From contig CM060732.1 in NCBI GenBank assembly GCA_030704615.1, positions 32,657,053 through 32,717,052 of the forward strand: 60,000 nt of DNA, in the 5' to 3' direction. Source of the DNA: Takakia lepidozioides (lineage: Eukaryota > Streptophyta > Takakiopsida > Takakiales > Takakiaceae). Shown here piece after piece: positions 44,549 to 55,098 of the stretch (position 1 is its first letter; each line of letters starts with the position of its first letter). The position numbers and the translations under genes are program-made. The notes beneath the pieces are model-generated. The model did not search any database. It was not told the origin of the DNA and saw only the letters and a program-made list of their open reading frames with translations.

Positions 44549-45003
44549 TTCTGCTTTCTCAACACAGGGAACAGAGGCCCTGGAAAATGTCTTTTTTTTT
44601 TTTTCTCCTTTCTCAACACAGGGACAGAGGCCCTGAAAAATGTCTTTGTTTTTTTCTGCTTTCTCATCACAGGGACAGAGGCCCTGAAAAATGTTTTTTT
44701 TTTTTTTTTCTCCTTTCTCAACACAGGGACAGAGGCCCTGAAAAATGTCTTTGTTTTTTTCTGCTTTCTCATCACAGGGACAGAGGCCCTGAAAAATGTT
44801 TTTTTTTTTTTTCTGCTTTCTCAACACAGGGACAGAGGCCCTGGAAAATGTTTTTTTTTTTTTTTCTGCTTTCTCAACACAGGGACAGAGGCCCTGGAAA
44901 ATGTTTTTTTTTTTTTTTTCTGCTTTCTCAACACAGGGACAGAGGCCCTGGAAAATGTTTTTTTTTTTTCTGCTTTTCTTACACAGGGGACAGAGGCCCT
45001 GGA
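44549..45003. repeat. Minisatellite, about 51-55 bp unit, nine copies
   Basis: Each unit reads CTGCTTTCTCAACACAGGGA followed by CAGAGGCCCTGGAAAATG and a T-run of 8-16. Copies begin at about 44550, 44605, 44657, 44710, 44761, 44812, 44866, 44919 and 44970. Two unit types, one with CTCCTTTCTCAAC and one with CTGCTTTCTCATC, alternate in copies 2-5, showing that a dimer of about 104 bp was itself duplicated. Each unit has CAGGG...CCCTG, a small hairpin. Confidence 0.93.
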
Positions 45004-45095
45004 TTTTTTTGTTTTTCAAAAAATATTGCGAAAATGCTAGAAAAACAAAGACAGCCGCCCCTTGCCATGAAGCTTGGCAGTACAAAACTGAGGGC

Positions 45096-45605
45096 TCATG
45101 ATTGCAGAGCTAACTGCCTCTTCCGCTCTCTTGCAATGGCGCACAGGGTCGAAACATTTACCTCCACCACCTTTGAAAGTTTATGATCCACACCCAAATT
45201 TGCTGGCGTCTTCTTCCTCTCCTTTGCATGGGGGCAGACCGCACCGCGATTCAGGTACGACACTCCTTTCACAGAGAACGCCGCTCTCGTGGGAGTTGCA
45301 TGAAGCACATTCGCCTCCACTTGGGGGGCCTTGAGAAAAACCACGCCCCTCTTCGCTGGAGGAGCCAAGTATTGCCTCTTCTTGGGAGGCTCTTGATAAT
45401 CCTCCTCCGCATCCACCGCTTTTACAATCCGATCCCCATCCCCCGTCCCCTCCACCCCGTTCACAATCCTCCAAATTAGCGATGAGTGCTTCAGACTATC
45501 CTCCTTCTCCCTCTCCCTCTTCCTACTAGCAGGAGTCCATTCGTGGACGGAGTACCATCGCGAGTTCCAATGTGGATCCGAATCTGAATCCTCAACAACA
45601 TCCAT
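45096..45605 (-). CDS. Uncharacterised small basic protein, 169 aa
   Basis: The frame starts at the first ATG after an upstream open stretch without ATG and reads MDVVEDSDSDPHWNSRWYSV, then a charged RKREREKED segment, an acidic EEDYQEPPKKRQY segment, and a basic C-terminus ending RKRQLALQS. Features include a Ser/Asp cluster resembling a casein-kinase-2 site and possible nuclear localisation signals (PPKKRQ, KERKK). I recognise no family. Its balanced codon use and non-repetitive content, unlike the minisatellites on both sides (44.55-45.0 and 45.84-46.53 kb), support a real exon; further exons may exist. Confidence 0.45.
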   Translation of the reverse strand: MDVVEDSDSDPHWNSRWYSVHEWTPASRKREREKEDSLKHSSLIWRIVNGVEGTGDGDRIVKAVDAEEDYQEPPKKRQYLAPPAKRGVVFLKAPQVEANVLHATPTRAAFSVKGVSYLNRGAVCPHAKERKKTPANLGVDHKLSKVVEVNVSTLCAIARERKRQLALQS

Positions 45606-45839
45606 GGCTGGATTTCTCACGACAAAGCGCAAACAAATGTCCTTCTTGGGACACGGCGCAAACACAAGACTTGGCGCAAACACAACGCGATGCTCTCACT
45701 CACTGCCCCACAACGCACAGCAAACTCAAACTCCTCACAGGGGCCTTGCGAGATTAAGCCACCTTCCAGAGCCTCATAAATCCACACGTGGCGGGCACTT
45801 GGCAACCCATCTATTATAATATTTGTTTCTTTTTGAAAA

Positions 45840-46530
45840 ACTTTATCTGGTTTCTAAAAGGGGAATGGAAACCCGCCTATTTTAATAGTTTCCACTTTTT
45901 TATTTTATCTGGTTTCTAAAAGGGGAATGGAAACCCGCCTATTTTAATAGTTTCCTCTTTTGTTTATTTTATCTGGTTTCTAAAAGGGGAATGGAAACCC
46001 GCCTATTTTAATATTTTCCTCTTTATTTTATTTTATCTGGTTTCTAAAAGGGGAATGGAAACCGCCTATTTTAATATTTTCCACTTTTTTTATTTTATCT
46101 GGTTTCTAAAAGGGGAATGGAAACCGCCTATTTTAATAGTTTCCTCTTTATTTTATTTTATCTGGTTTCTAAAAGGGGAATGGAAACCGCCTATTTTAAT
46201 AGTTTCCTCTTTATTTTATTTTATCTGGTTTCTAAAAGGGGAATGGAAACCCGCCTATTTTAATAGTTTCCTCTTTTTTTTTTTTTATGTGGTTTCTAAA
46301 AGGGGAATGGAAACCCGCCTATTTTAATAGTTTCCTCTTTTGTTTTTTAATCTGGTTTCTAAAAGGGGAATGGAAACCCGCCTATTTTAATAGTTTCCTC
46401 TTTTTTTGATTTTTCTGGTTTCTAAAAGGGGAATGAGAACAGCCTAATATAATAGGTTATTATTTTTTTATTTTTTGTGGTTTCTAAAAGGGGAATAGAA
46501 ACCCGCCTATTATAATAGTCGTTTCTTTTT
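45840..46530. repeat. Minisatellite, about 63 bp unit, eleven copies
   Basis: Each unit reads CTGGTTTCTAAAAGGGGAAT, GGAAACCCGCCTATTTTAAT, then AGTTTCCTC and a T-rich spacer. Units begin near 45847, 45909, 45973, 46037, 46099, 46162, 46224, 46289, 46352, 46415 and 46478. Three copies (46037-46223) share an ACCGCC variant with one C fewer, and the last two are diverged, as expected for array edges. Confidence 0.93.
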
Positions 46531-46543
46531 TATTTTCTTTTTC

Positions 46544-46583
46544 CGAAAGGGAAACACCTGGGAGCGACAGCTCACAAATCATT
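46544..46583 (-). mobile_element. SINE 3'-end fragment, reverse orientation
   Basis: On the - strand this reads GAGCTGTCGCTCCCAGGTG followed by TTTCCCTTTCGG, the tail block of the SINE at 22921-23241. It directly abuts the 63-bp minisatellite; the T-rich ends of the array units might derive from its tail. Confidence 0.7.
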
Positions 46584-46587
46584 CCTT

Positions 46588-46686
46588 TCGTCCAGTCGTC
46601 CTAACGTCCTTTCGTCCTGTCGTCCTTTCGTCCTAACGTCCTGTCGTCCTTTCGTCTTTTCGTCTTAACGTCCTTTCGTTTTTCCC
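46588..46686. repeat. 8-bp tandem array CGTCCTNN
   Basis: About eleven octamers follow each other, each CGTCCT or CGTCTT plus AA, TT or GT. The two variable bases change in a partly ordered succession (AA, TT, GT, TT, AA, GT, TT). It lies less than 100 bp from the 3' end of the tRNA gene. Confidence 0.9.
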
Positions 46687-46748
46687 CTAAAAATAACTAT
46701 TAACACATAACAAGTGCTGATCATGTTGACATCAATCGTCACAAAATT

Positions 46749-46755
46749 AAAAAAA
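46749..46755 (-). terminator. Pol III T-run terminator of tRNA-Asn
   Basis: Seven A on the + strand (seven T in the transcript sense) begin 17 nt after the tRNA 3' end. A run of four or more T ends Pol III transcription. Confidence 0.65.
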
Positions 46756-46772
46756 GCCACTTGATAGTAGAA

Positions 46773-46796
46773 CGCTAGAAGGAGGGCTTGAACCTC

Positions 46797-46829
<33 letters not shown>

Positions 46830-46846
46830 AACTGAGCTATTCCAGC
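46773..46846 (-). tRNA. tRNA-Asn: tRNA-Asn (GUU), nuclear type
   Basis: The 74-nt gene folds as a standard cloverleaf. The acceptor stem is GCTGGAA/TTCTAGC with one G-U pair and discriminator G. The D arm carries the TAGCTCAGTTGG A box. The anticodon loop is CTGTTAA with GTT, closed by TGTGG/CCACA. The T arm carries the GGTTCAAGCCC B box. It matches the nuclear and not the chloroplast tRNA-Asn. No intron and no encoded CCA. Confidence 0.97.
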
Positions 46847-46849
46847 TGA

Positions 46850-48640
46850 TCTGTAAATAGATATACACGTAATGTCTTTATTATAAATTGTCCTTGTTTC
46901 ACTCTAGGACTACTACGCAGGGCGTATGGTGCAAGACTGTGAGGGCAGGAAATCCCTGGCACTCTTCTTTTGTAGAATACTGTGATCTCTTCCACGGAGC
47001 CCAGTCTGCAGCTACTTTCAGTGATTCCTATCATGAGCATGGAGGGATGCACGGCACATGATTGGCAGGTATTTTAATATTTGACGGTCTTGGACCTCTC
47101 CCATACTGCTCCCAACATGCTCCACACAATGCTATGTGTGAAGAAATAGGTTCACTCGTCCACTCCCCCGATTCGTATGTAATGTGGAATGCATCCCCAT
47201 GGGTCTCTAGTAATTAGCTCTGGACTAAGTTGAAATTTCCCGGTGAAGTCATCCACTCTGGTGGTTCATCATAGAAGCGACAGTGATTTGTCGGAATGTA
47301 TGTGAGGTCCTGCTAGGTGGCCACCAATATTGCAAAGGATAGTCTACCCTAAAAAGGGATCCATTCTGGAATCCCAGAAAACCATGGATTCAGGGGAGTG
47401 ACTTCCACAGCTTGCAAATCGGTCCCAATATCTTTGATGAGATACGCGTGGCAATGCCAAGTAACTCCGAAGGGTGAAGTGTCGCACAAACATCAAATAG
47501 CTCTGGTGTTGGTCTATGTTCCAGGGTTGAGAGAATTTTCATTTATTTCAGATTTGACGCTATCAGTCCTTACTACTTCAATCCTTGAGGACCCAGGACC
47601 GCAGGGCGTGCGGAGGGATCTTGTTGAACCAAACCGCAATCCTCAAAAAGATAAGCTTTTCAATTCGTCTAACATATAACCAATGACTGATGAGATTGTC
47701 CTTGCGCTGGATGCAGTTCGAGCTAGAAAAAGGATGTGGAGTTGGTCCGGAAAGCAGAGAGCTAGAGGATGAAGATCAGCATGACACAGAATAATTTGAA
47801 ATGCAGACACTGCTGCTATGGGGAAAAGGACCATTGACATGACAGCAAACTAGCCAAGAAGAGGCTGAACGACAATACAAGCATGGGAGGAGCATCAACT
47901 ACAAGTTTGAAGCTGTACAGAAGAAGCTGATAAAGTATCAGCTGTCAACCTTCACACTTCCCTGTCCCACATTGGAATAAAGTCTGGTCACAACTCACAA
48001 AGGTCATTGACAGGGACACTATAGCATAAAGCAATAATGAGGCAAGTCCGAGTCATGATACAACGCAGCCATCAAAGCCATCAACTTAGCTATTTACCAG
48101 GTAGACAAGGACATTCAACAAAACCAATGAGACGCGTTGTGACAGTATCTTCAGACTGTTCAACTAGGGCACAAGGTAGATGGACCTAGACTAGGTCTTT
48201 AGGGTGAAGAAAGCAACAACAAACAACAAAGCAGATGTGATTGGATTGAATCAACCAATTGCTTGTCTGAAGAAAGAGGTATATTTCTCCAGTAAGAGCA
48301 TATGCTAATAGAGGCTCTCCAGTAATCGACTTAACTAGTTTGCATTGATGGAACCACCAATCTGGATCACATTAGTCGGGTGATTATCTGGCCCAGCTGA
48401 AATCAGAAAATGTGTCAGTTGTGAGGGTTCAGAATGCTTCTCTCTGTGCCAGCTCCACAAACAACTTTATATTGCACACAGCCATGCCAACCCACGACCT
48501 CGGTAGCAAGTTAATGCGCACACCTTTACACTTGATTTTGGTGACAAACCTATTCCTTCCTGTGGGCCCCTACAAAGTTAAGTCCAACGTTGTTGACCAC
48601 GGCCCCGATGGCATATATTCTATTTTCCAAACAGCTGATG
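46850..48640. other. Anonymous intergenic region
   Basis: Short frames on both strands lack domains. The composition is mid-range without long simple repeats, and it may be old transposon sequence. Confidence 0.4.
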
Positions 48641-48643
48641 AGT

Positions 48644-51600
48644 TCAGGACTTATATATTGTACCCCTTGTACCATTAGGGGTGTAAGGAGCAACTCGTAC
48701 GTACGACAGAGATCGGGTAAGATGTAAGGGACCAAGACCAGACCTCACCCCAGACATTGATGGTGCAGCAAACTTTGGACTTCCAGCTGTCCCTGATGGT
48801 TCTCGTTTCCATTGAAATATTGATGTTCCAGATGGCCTAACTGTGCCAGTTGACCTCCGCAAAGTGTGCACATTTCCTCTCAAAATACTCCCCCTCAAAA
48901 ATGACCTGCCAGCTGGCCGGAGGGGGCGCCGCATTGCAGGGTGAACCACTGAGGGGGTAGCCAATTCCAAGACTGCAGCATCCTTCTGCGTGACCTGAAG
49001 CATGGTGACATGGTGATCATAAGTCAGGAAAAGACAACACTGAGAGTCACGTGACAGTATCCTTCTTCATAGACGCAGCTATCCCATATAGCTGTTTTTA
49101 TATCAACCTTTAACATTCGTATTTGCAATGAAACCACAAAACCGTAGAAAGTATCTTGGAAGTGGGAATCAACCTATTGGCATACCTTGAGAGTGCGAGA
49201 TAGCAGCGATGTCTCGTTTAATGTCAAGGCCTTCTCCATAGCCTCTTTTGTAGAAAACTCAACATAAGCAGACCTGAACGTACAAAACAAAGCCAAAAAC
49301 TCAGAAAGTTGCATATGCAACCGTGGTTGTCAATGAGACTCAGCAGCTAAATACTTCATGGAAAATCAACATCACCTTCTTTTGACACAGCTTTTCCTGT
49401 AGTTGAAGGGCAGATAACATGATAAGAGACTATTGCTACTAAGAACCCGGGAAACTTTGATCAGTGCACTGGATAGAGTTCACAAGATAGTGTAGAGCCA
49501 AAGTTGCATACCCTTTAGGTTTTCCAGTGACAGCATCAGTCAGCAGTGTCACACGGACTATGTCTCCACAATGACCGAAGTGCACAGAGATAGCCTCTCT
49601 CGACGCAGCAAAGTGTACCTGTCATCCATCTCCACGGAGAGTAAGTGAATTTCCTGTGACACCATCTAAAGCTCCTGAGATTCACAGAACAAATCATATA
49701 CTCTAGAAAGCCCCTTACGATCTTCACCTATCCCAAGATAACAGATCATGTTGGATTCAACCCTCAAAGGGGTAACATACACACTCTTGGCATCACCGTT
49801 GTATGTAACCACAAGTGATGGACCCCGCCCTTCAGCAGCAGGACAAAAGCTTCTAAGATGGATACTGAAACAGAAAGAACAGCTGGGCCACTACATGAAA
49901 CATGAATGCAAATAACCACCTCAATGCTTCCCTGACTACAGAAAGCCAACAGTAATTTGCCCAAACCTCCTGCATTATGCCCACTTTCAATACACATCGA
50001 TTTTAACTATGACATACTCTTGCAAGTCCTTGTGTTGAAGAACTTACATTGCTAACATAGATCGACCGTGCATTGATATCCTCTTGAGTTGGTTGCAAGA
50101 GCAATGGCTTCATCCCTGATGTAAGAATGCAAAGAATTTCATATTGATTCAGCTTTGAGTAAGGCAGTGTTCGCTACAACATATACACTTTTCCTCTAAT
50201 TACAGCTCACAATTCCAAAAAATCTACCTGCAAAAGCTCACGTACTTCTATCAAACAACAGAAGCCACTGACCAGACACAGGTGGTGGCTTATGAACATC
50301 TTTGGACACTTCTGCTTGCCTCGCCCGCAACTTGGTCATTTCCAACTCCACCTGCCGCATCCTCCTCTTCATCTCGATAACATCCTAAGTCAATCAAACA
50401 AAACAAACAGCAACCTCAATAAACTGTACAGAAAACATGCAACCAGAAAGGTAACAATCCAGCCAGACCCAGTCCTTGAGTAGAGCTTACATTTGCATTG
50501 AATCCAGGCTGAAGAAGAGCATTGTCACCGCCAGCTTGTGAAAACTCAATGTCTGAAAGCATCCCAGAATTCCTCAGAGGCATGGTACCCTGTGTATTCT
50601 CCGACGGTTTGTGAGACTGGACCACAACTGTGTCAGCCACTTTATGACTTCGACCTTGGAGTAGAGGATGTACTGGTAAACTCTGTTCCAACACAGACTT
50701 GGGCAGAACATCTCCTGACAGCAGGCCGTTTCCATCCAGCATATTGTTTCCCTTCTGCTGTTTGCCTCCTCCATAACTGGGTGTGCTGCTCTTACTCAAA
50801 TGCTGTGCTTCTACAACGCATCCATTTCTAGTGTTCCTGTCAGAAACTGTTCTCCACCTGTGACTTTTGTCAGTAAACCCAGTCTCGGCGATTGTTCCAT
50901 CTAACCATTGCTTCCCGCCTTCTTCCTCCATATTGTCATCTGCTCTAATTCCTCTGCCAGCCATCTCCTCGCAGCTCGACCTTTCACCATCCTTATTCCC
51001 CAATCGGTCCCAAACTGTAGAGTGTCTTTCTTGAGTAACTTCAAGATTGTTGGCATCCTCTAATGAAGTTGTAGGAAAAGTGGTTGGTGGAAATCCTGTG
51101 TCTTGCTTCATAGCATCAGCATGAGATATTCCAATTTGAGGACACCCATTTTCCTGCACATCTGGATGCACACCATTTTGTAAGTTTAAACCCTAAGGCA
51201 GAATAATCCCAAGGGTTACAAAAACAAACATGTTCTTCTCATGTCCTGTGGTGTAATGAAATGTTTGCAAGGACCACAGCCAAAACTGCAGCTTACCAAC
51301 TTCCGTTGATACCACAGATTGAAGGCGCTTGAAGGCTGACGCTGTCCTTCGAGAACTCTTGTTACTAGCTAACAATCCACTTGGAGCCACTGCATCTCTT
51401 ACTGCTGAGACTAGAAGGCGTCGGGAAGCTCTCACGTGTGAAGGAGACAAATCCTTCTGAAACACAGATCACGGGTGAAAAAGGGATTTAACAAAACACC
51501 ACTTGCATGCGTACATGCAGAAAGGACCATGCATATACCCTATAAAATTGAACCCTTTTCCACAGTAACTGCTATGACATTTACTCAGTTAAAAAAATGC

Positions 51601-52720
51601 ACCTGATTATACCGCCCTCTCCCTCTCCGAGTCCAGAGCTCTGGCGAGCGGCTGCGTTTTGTTTCAGAATGTCGCGATACATCCCGACGATGTCCTCTGC
51701 TCATTGTGCGATGACTGATGTCCAGATCACACCCTTGCCTGGCTGGCTTTACTCCTTCCGCTGATGGAGGAAGATTCTCAGGCTCAGGAGGCCTGGTCAC
51801 CTCTTCGGGATCCTTTACAGAAACTGCAGACCTCCCACTATGACCATGCTGCAAACATAGAATACATCCGCTAAGCGACCTAGGAGAAAATGCATATATC
51901 GGTATGTAACATGCAGCATATTATTCGCGAGGACCAATCTATTATCCACCTCACTTCCAACCTGACAAGAAAAAAGGGCCCAACAGAAACCATCAAGTAG
52001 TTGGGAATGAACCTGTTGCTCACTATCTCCGTACAAATGCTTGTTTGCAGATAGATGATCCCAGAGCCTGCAAAAACATCCACAATGCAAGTAAGCAAAA
52101 ATTGCTTGCCACATATCAATGCAAAAAGTAGGTCATGGGCTTCAATCATGGATGCACTTTGGTATCAGAAATTTGCTACTCTGGAGTATATTAGAGACAT
52201 ACCAAGCTACAAAAGCTTCACTTTCACCGCCTAGAAAGGCTTCAAGATCCGCAACTGCTTGTGCCTGTTGCTTGCCGTGTCCCACCAGCACAACCACGTA
52301 TTCCTGTGGCAAACAATGGAAATTTCTAGTCAAGAAGACACTTACAGTCACCGAGACGATACAAGCTTATACAATCAGACATTGGTACGGGCCTTGTCGA
52401 ACTCTCCTTAATCATCGTCCCACATCGGATGTGCCTCCGAAGAACAAAGAAGAACTGCTGCAATTCTACGCATTATAGAGAGTCTGGCAACAACGACGAC
52501 CAGAATGCAAACCCTGATACAGAGCTCATCCCCTGGCGACCACATATGACCTTAACACTTAGGGAGAGTCAAAAGACCGCGACGAGGGACGAACCGCAAG
52601 CACGTCATCCGTGTAGTTGTCGATAAACTCAGAAAGCTTGGCCTTCACCGTCTCCCTAAGTTTTGCAGCTCCTGCACTGCTGACGTCCAATGTGAACTTC
52701 CTGGCACAAGACGAATCCAT
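48644..52720 (-). CDS. RNA-binding protein: Nab2/PWI-like N-terminus, coiled coil, RRM; eleven exons
   Basis: Exons in transcript order: 52595-52720, 52203-52303, 52013-52067, 51603-51848, 51297-51456, 50491-51161 (acceptor less certain), 50273-50384, 50048-50115, 49512-49618, 49186-49273, 48644-48994, giving about 694 aa with consistent phases. Residues 1-94 form a helical PWI-like domain (DNYTDDVLAEYVVVLVGHGK, FVAWLWDHLSANKHLY), as in plant ZC3H14/Nab2-related proteins. An Arg/Ser-rich linker and a long disordered exon follow, then a coiled coil (VIEMKRRMRQVELEMTKLRA). One PABPN1-like RRM (about 505-578) has RNP2 SIYVSN and RNP1 KGSAYVEF. An Arg-rich tail closes it. Domain content suggests nuclear poly(A)-RNA binding or 3'-end processing. 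The last exon beyond the Arg-rich part may be mis-drawn. Confidence 0.85.
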
Positions 52721-53358
52721 GGTGATTTGTGAGCCCCGAACTCAGATGCGCGCACCGCTGCTCATCACGGGCCATGCAAACAGCATGGTTTCCATCCCCT
52801 CCATAGCGCACCCGAATTCCTCCCCCGCCACAGATCAGAAACCTCGTAGCAGCGGACCTGCAATGCGCACAAGAAACAATGGTGGCAGATTAGGGCAGGG
52901 GTTTTGGCAGTGCGCGATCGATCAGTTGAACTGCCACCCTGCCCTTCCCCCCCACCCTACCCTTTCTTCTTTCTTTTATCTTTTTATTTATTATTTTTAA
53001 CGGAAAAGGGACACACTCTGCCCATTAAAATTAAAATTATTATTGTTATTATTTAAAGAGGGGCAGAGGATTTTTCTCAAGAGGGGGCCCCCGAAATTTT
53101 ATTAATACCTAGAAGGGAATACAGTATTTTAATTTGCTGATTTTGACGAGCAACGCCCTGGACGAAAAAATGCTTCCCGTTCGTTTGTTAGGGAGAAAAA
53201 TCAGTTGCTCATGGATGTATAATGTGATACATCGGATGCAAATAGCTTTTTGTGGATGAGAACTAAACGCCTGCTAATCAGGTAATTAGTAATTAGCTGA
53301 CGAGCATTCCGCGCCTGAACTCCTTTTCCCAGTTTCCATCCAGGCTTTAGGGTTTGAA
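52721..53358. other. RRM gene 5' flank and spacer
   Basis: It contains the 5'UTR and promoter of the RRM gene (- strand, upstream of 52720), a C-rich and T-rich stretch near 52.93-53.0 kb, and AT-rich spacer. No gene. Confidence 0.4.
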
Positions 53359-54076
53359 CTATAGGGTTAGCCTCGAGACTGTAAGCAGAGGTAGAGGCAC
53401 AATTCCTTTGATGGATTTGAAGAGGACGTCTATCTGGTGAGAGAACCCCGGACAATGGATCAGGAAGTGAATATTGTCTTCAGGTTGCCCACACAACGGG
53501 CATTTGCAATCCCCCTTTCCTTTCTGTTTGCTGTTCGAAGGTAAGTCTCCCGCTCTGAGTTTAAATTTCAGTCTAGTGCCGAGGGTGGGTAAGCCCTTGA
53601 GGTCATCTGCGATGGTCTCTCCCATGTCACAGACTGGAAACAAGTTCATAGAAGTTTTTCTGGCTACCTTCATTTTCATCAGACAATTCCCTGGCAACAG
53701 ACATGAACACTGCAGCCAATAAGTCAGATTTATCCAGTAGGGTCACGGCTTGCGGACTTAGATTCAGATCCTTGAGAATCTCTTCTACTCTCTTCCGCCA
53801 GAACTTAGCCTGTTTGACAGGGGGATCCTGCTCCCAAGATATAGAGTCGATGAACTTAGGATATCTGGTTGAAGATGTGGATCTAGAGAACTTGGTGTTT
53901 CCAAGGGCGCCGGATTGCAGGTGGGACGAATTATCAATCTCTTCTTGCCATAATCGTCCGTCGCGTTTTCCTGCAGAACTCCGTGACCGTGAATTGTATG
54001 GGTCTACATTAATCGCATCGTCAAAACATATGCTCATGTGGACCGTTGATATGAGGGAGAATATGTGGGAGAACAT
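53359..54076 (-). pseudogene. 3' fragment of a second LINE (post-RT region with Cys-His knuckle)
   Basis: Two overlapping - strand frames (54076-53627 and 53697-53359) join across one frame change near 53630-53697. They contain KQAKFWRKRVEEILKDLNLS and, further on, KLRAGDLPSN followed by CKCPLCGQPEDNIHFLIHCP. The last is the C-x2-C-x(n)-H-x4-C knuckle found at LINE C-termini. No RT precedes it. The sequence is not AC-skewed like the LINE at 1-6.5 kb, so it belongs to another family. Confidence 0.65.
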
Positions 54077-55098
54077 GTGTTCAAACGAACACTTCTAAAC
54101 AGTCCACATCCTCACCTTCAAACAATGGAGACTCACAGGGCGCCAGATTGTTGACCTGCTGCAAACTTTACTCTGTTTGTCCTCATGCCGGTAACTTGCT
54201 TTCTTTGCAAGGACTTTCTTGAGATGATCTGATGCGGAACATTTTGTCTAGGTGAACTTTAAGGCCATGGACACAAATGGGCGTTGCATCGTCATCAACG
54301 GAATTCTCTTCTTTAGTGAACCTGTCAGCTTCAAAGGGGTGGAGCCTGTCTGCATGTCTGCAGTCTGCACCTGAAAATCCACTGAAAAGATCTTCGAGTA
54401 TTCTGAGCACATTTCCACTTTTTTCTGGAATCCAACTGGCTGGACGCTTTTCCCTGCAGGCATCTGCCCGAAACTTAGAGGAGAGTTAGATTTAGCTGCA
54501 GGGGAGGGGGACTGTTAAAAGTGAAGGGAATGGCGTGCCAGATCTAGCTAAGGTTAAATTTGATTTAATCGCTAGCAGTCTGGTGCGCGCCCTTCGCACT
54601 ATGGAATGGTCCGGGCAGAGGACATTCTACCTGGTGAGATGCCTGTGAGGATATTTGGCGAGCCCGTCTGAAATTTGGGAAGTAGAAGGTTTGTTTCTTC
54701 TCTTTCGTCCTTGCACATTTCTTTCACTCCTACAGGTTCCTTGGGTCATTTGTTGGCGTAGTAATTTCGACTGTTGTGATCAACCTTATGCTTTCTACCT
54801 ACTATGATATCGACGCCACCCTTTAAGTCAACACTCAACTCCCCTGCCTGTTTCTCTTTGAGACATATTGTGCAGTGCACTGAGAGCCAACATTCAGAGC
54901 TAGAGCGCTGTGGTTATGCAGGAGCTTTCCGAAATTTCTGGCTGAGATGCACTCCCTGGTGGGTGGACCCTGACATCAGCCGTTGGACGAATGCCCTCAG
55001 TAATATGTGACAACCAACATTTCCAGGGAATAGTGAATGAACCCAGCAGCTGTAGTGAAGGAAGCAAGACGCTCACAACTTCCGAGAAAGGCATCCTT
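54077..55098. other. Region upstream of the LINE fragment and downstream of PPR
   Basis: A 75-codon - strand frame (54183-54410) continues in LINE orientation and may be more of that relic, but has no motif. The rest holds the PPR gene's 3' flank. Confidence 0.4.

Noticed and set aside
44399-45186. Long frames on both strands (up to 228 codons) with Lys-rich or Phe-rich repeats
   Set aside because: They are produced by the 53-bp minisatellite and its T-runs; the same array is open in several frames, and no unique sequence supports coding.
46773-46846. Plastid-derived tRNA-Asn insertion
   Set aside because: The sequence fits nuclear plant tRNA-Asn(GUU); the chloroplast gene has a different acceptor stem and D arm.
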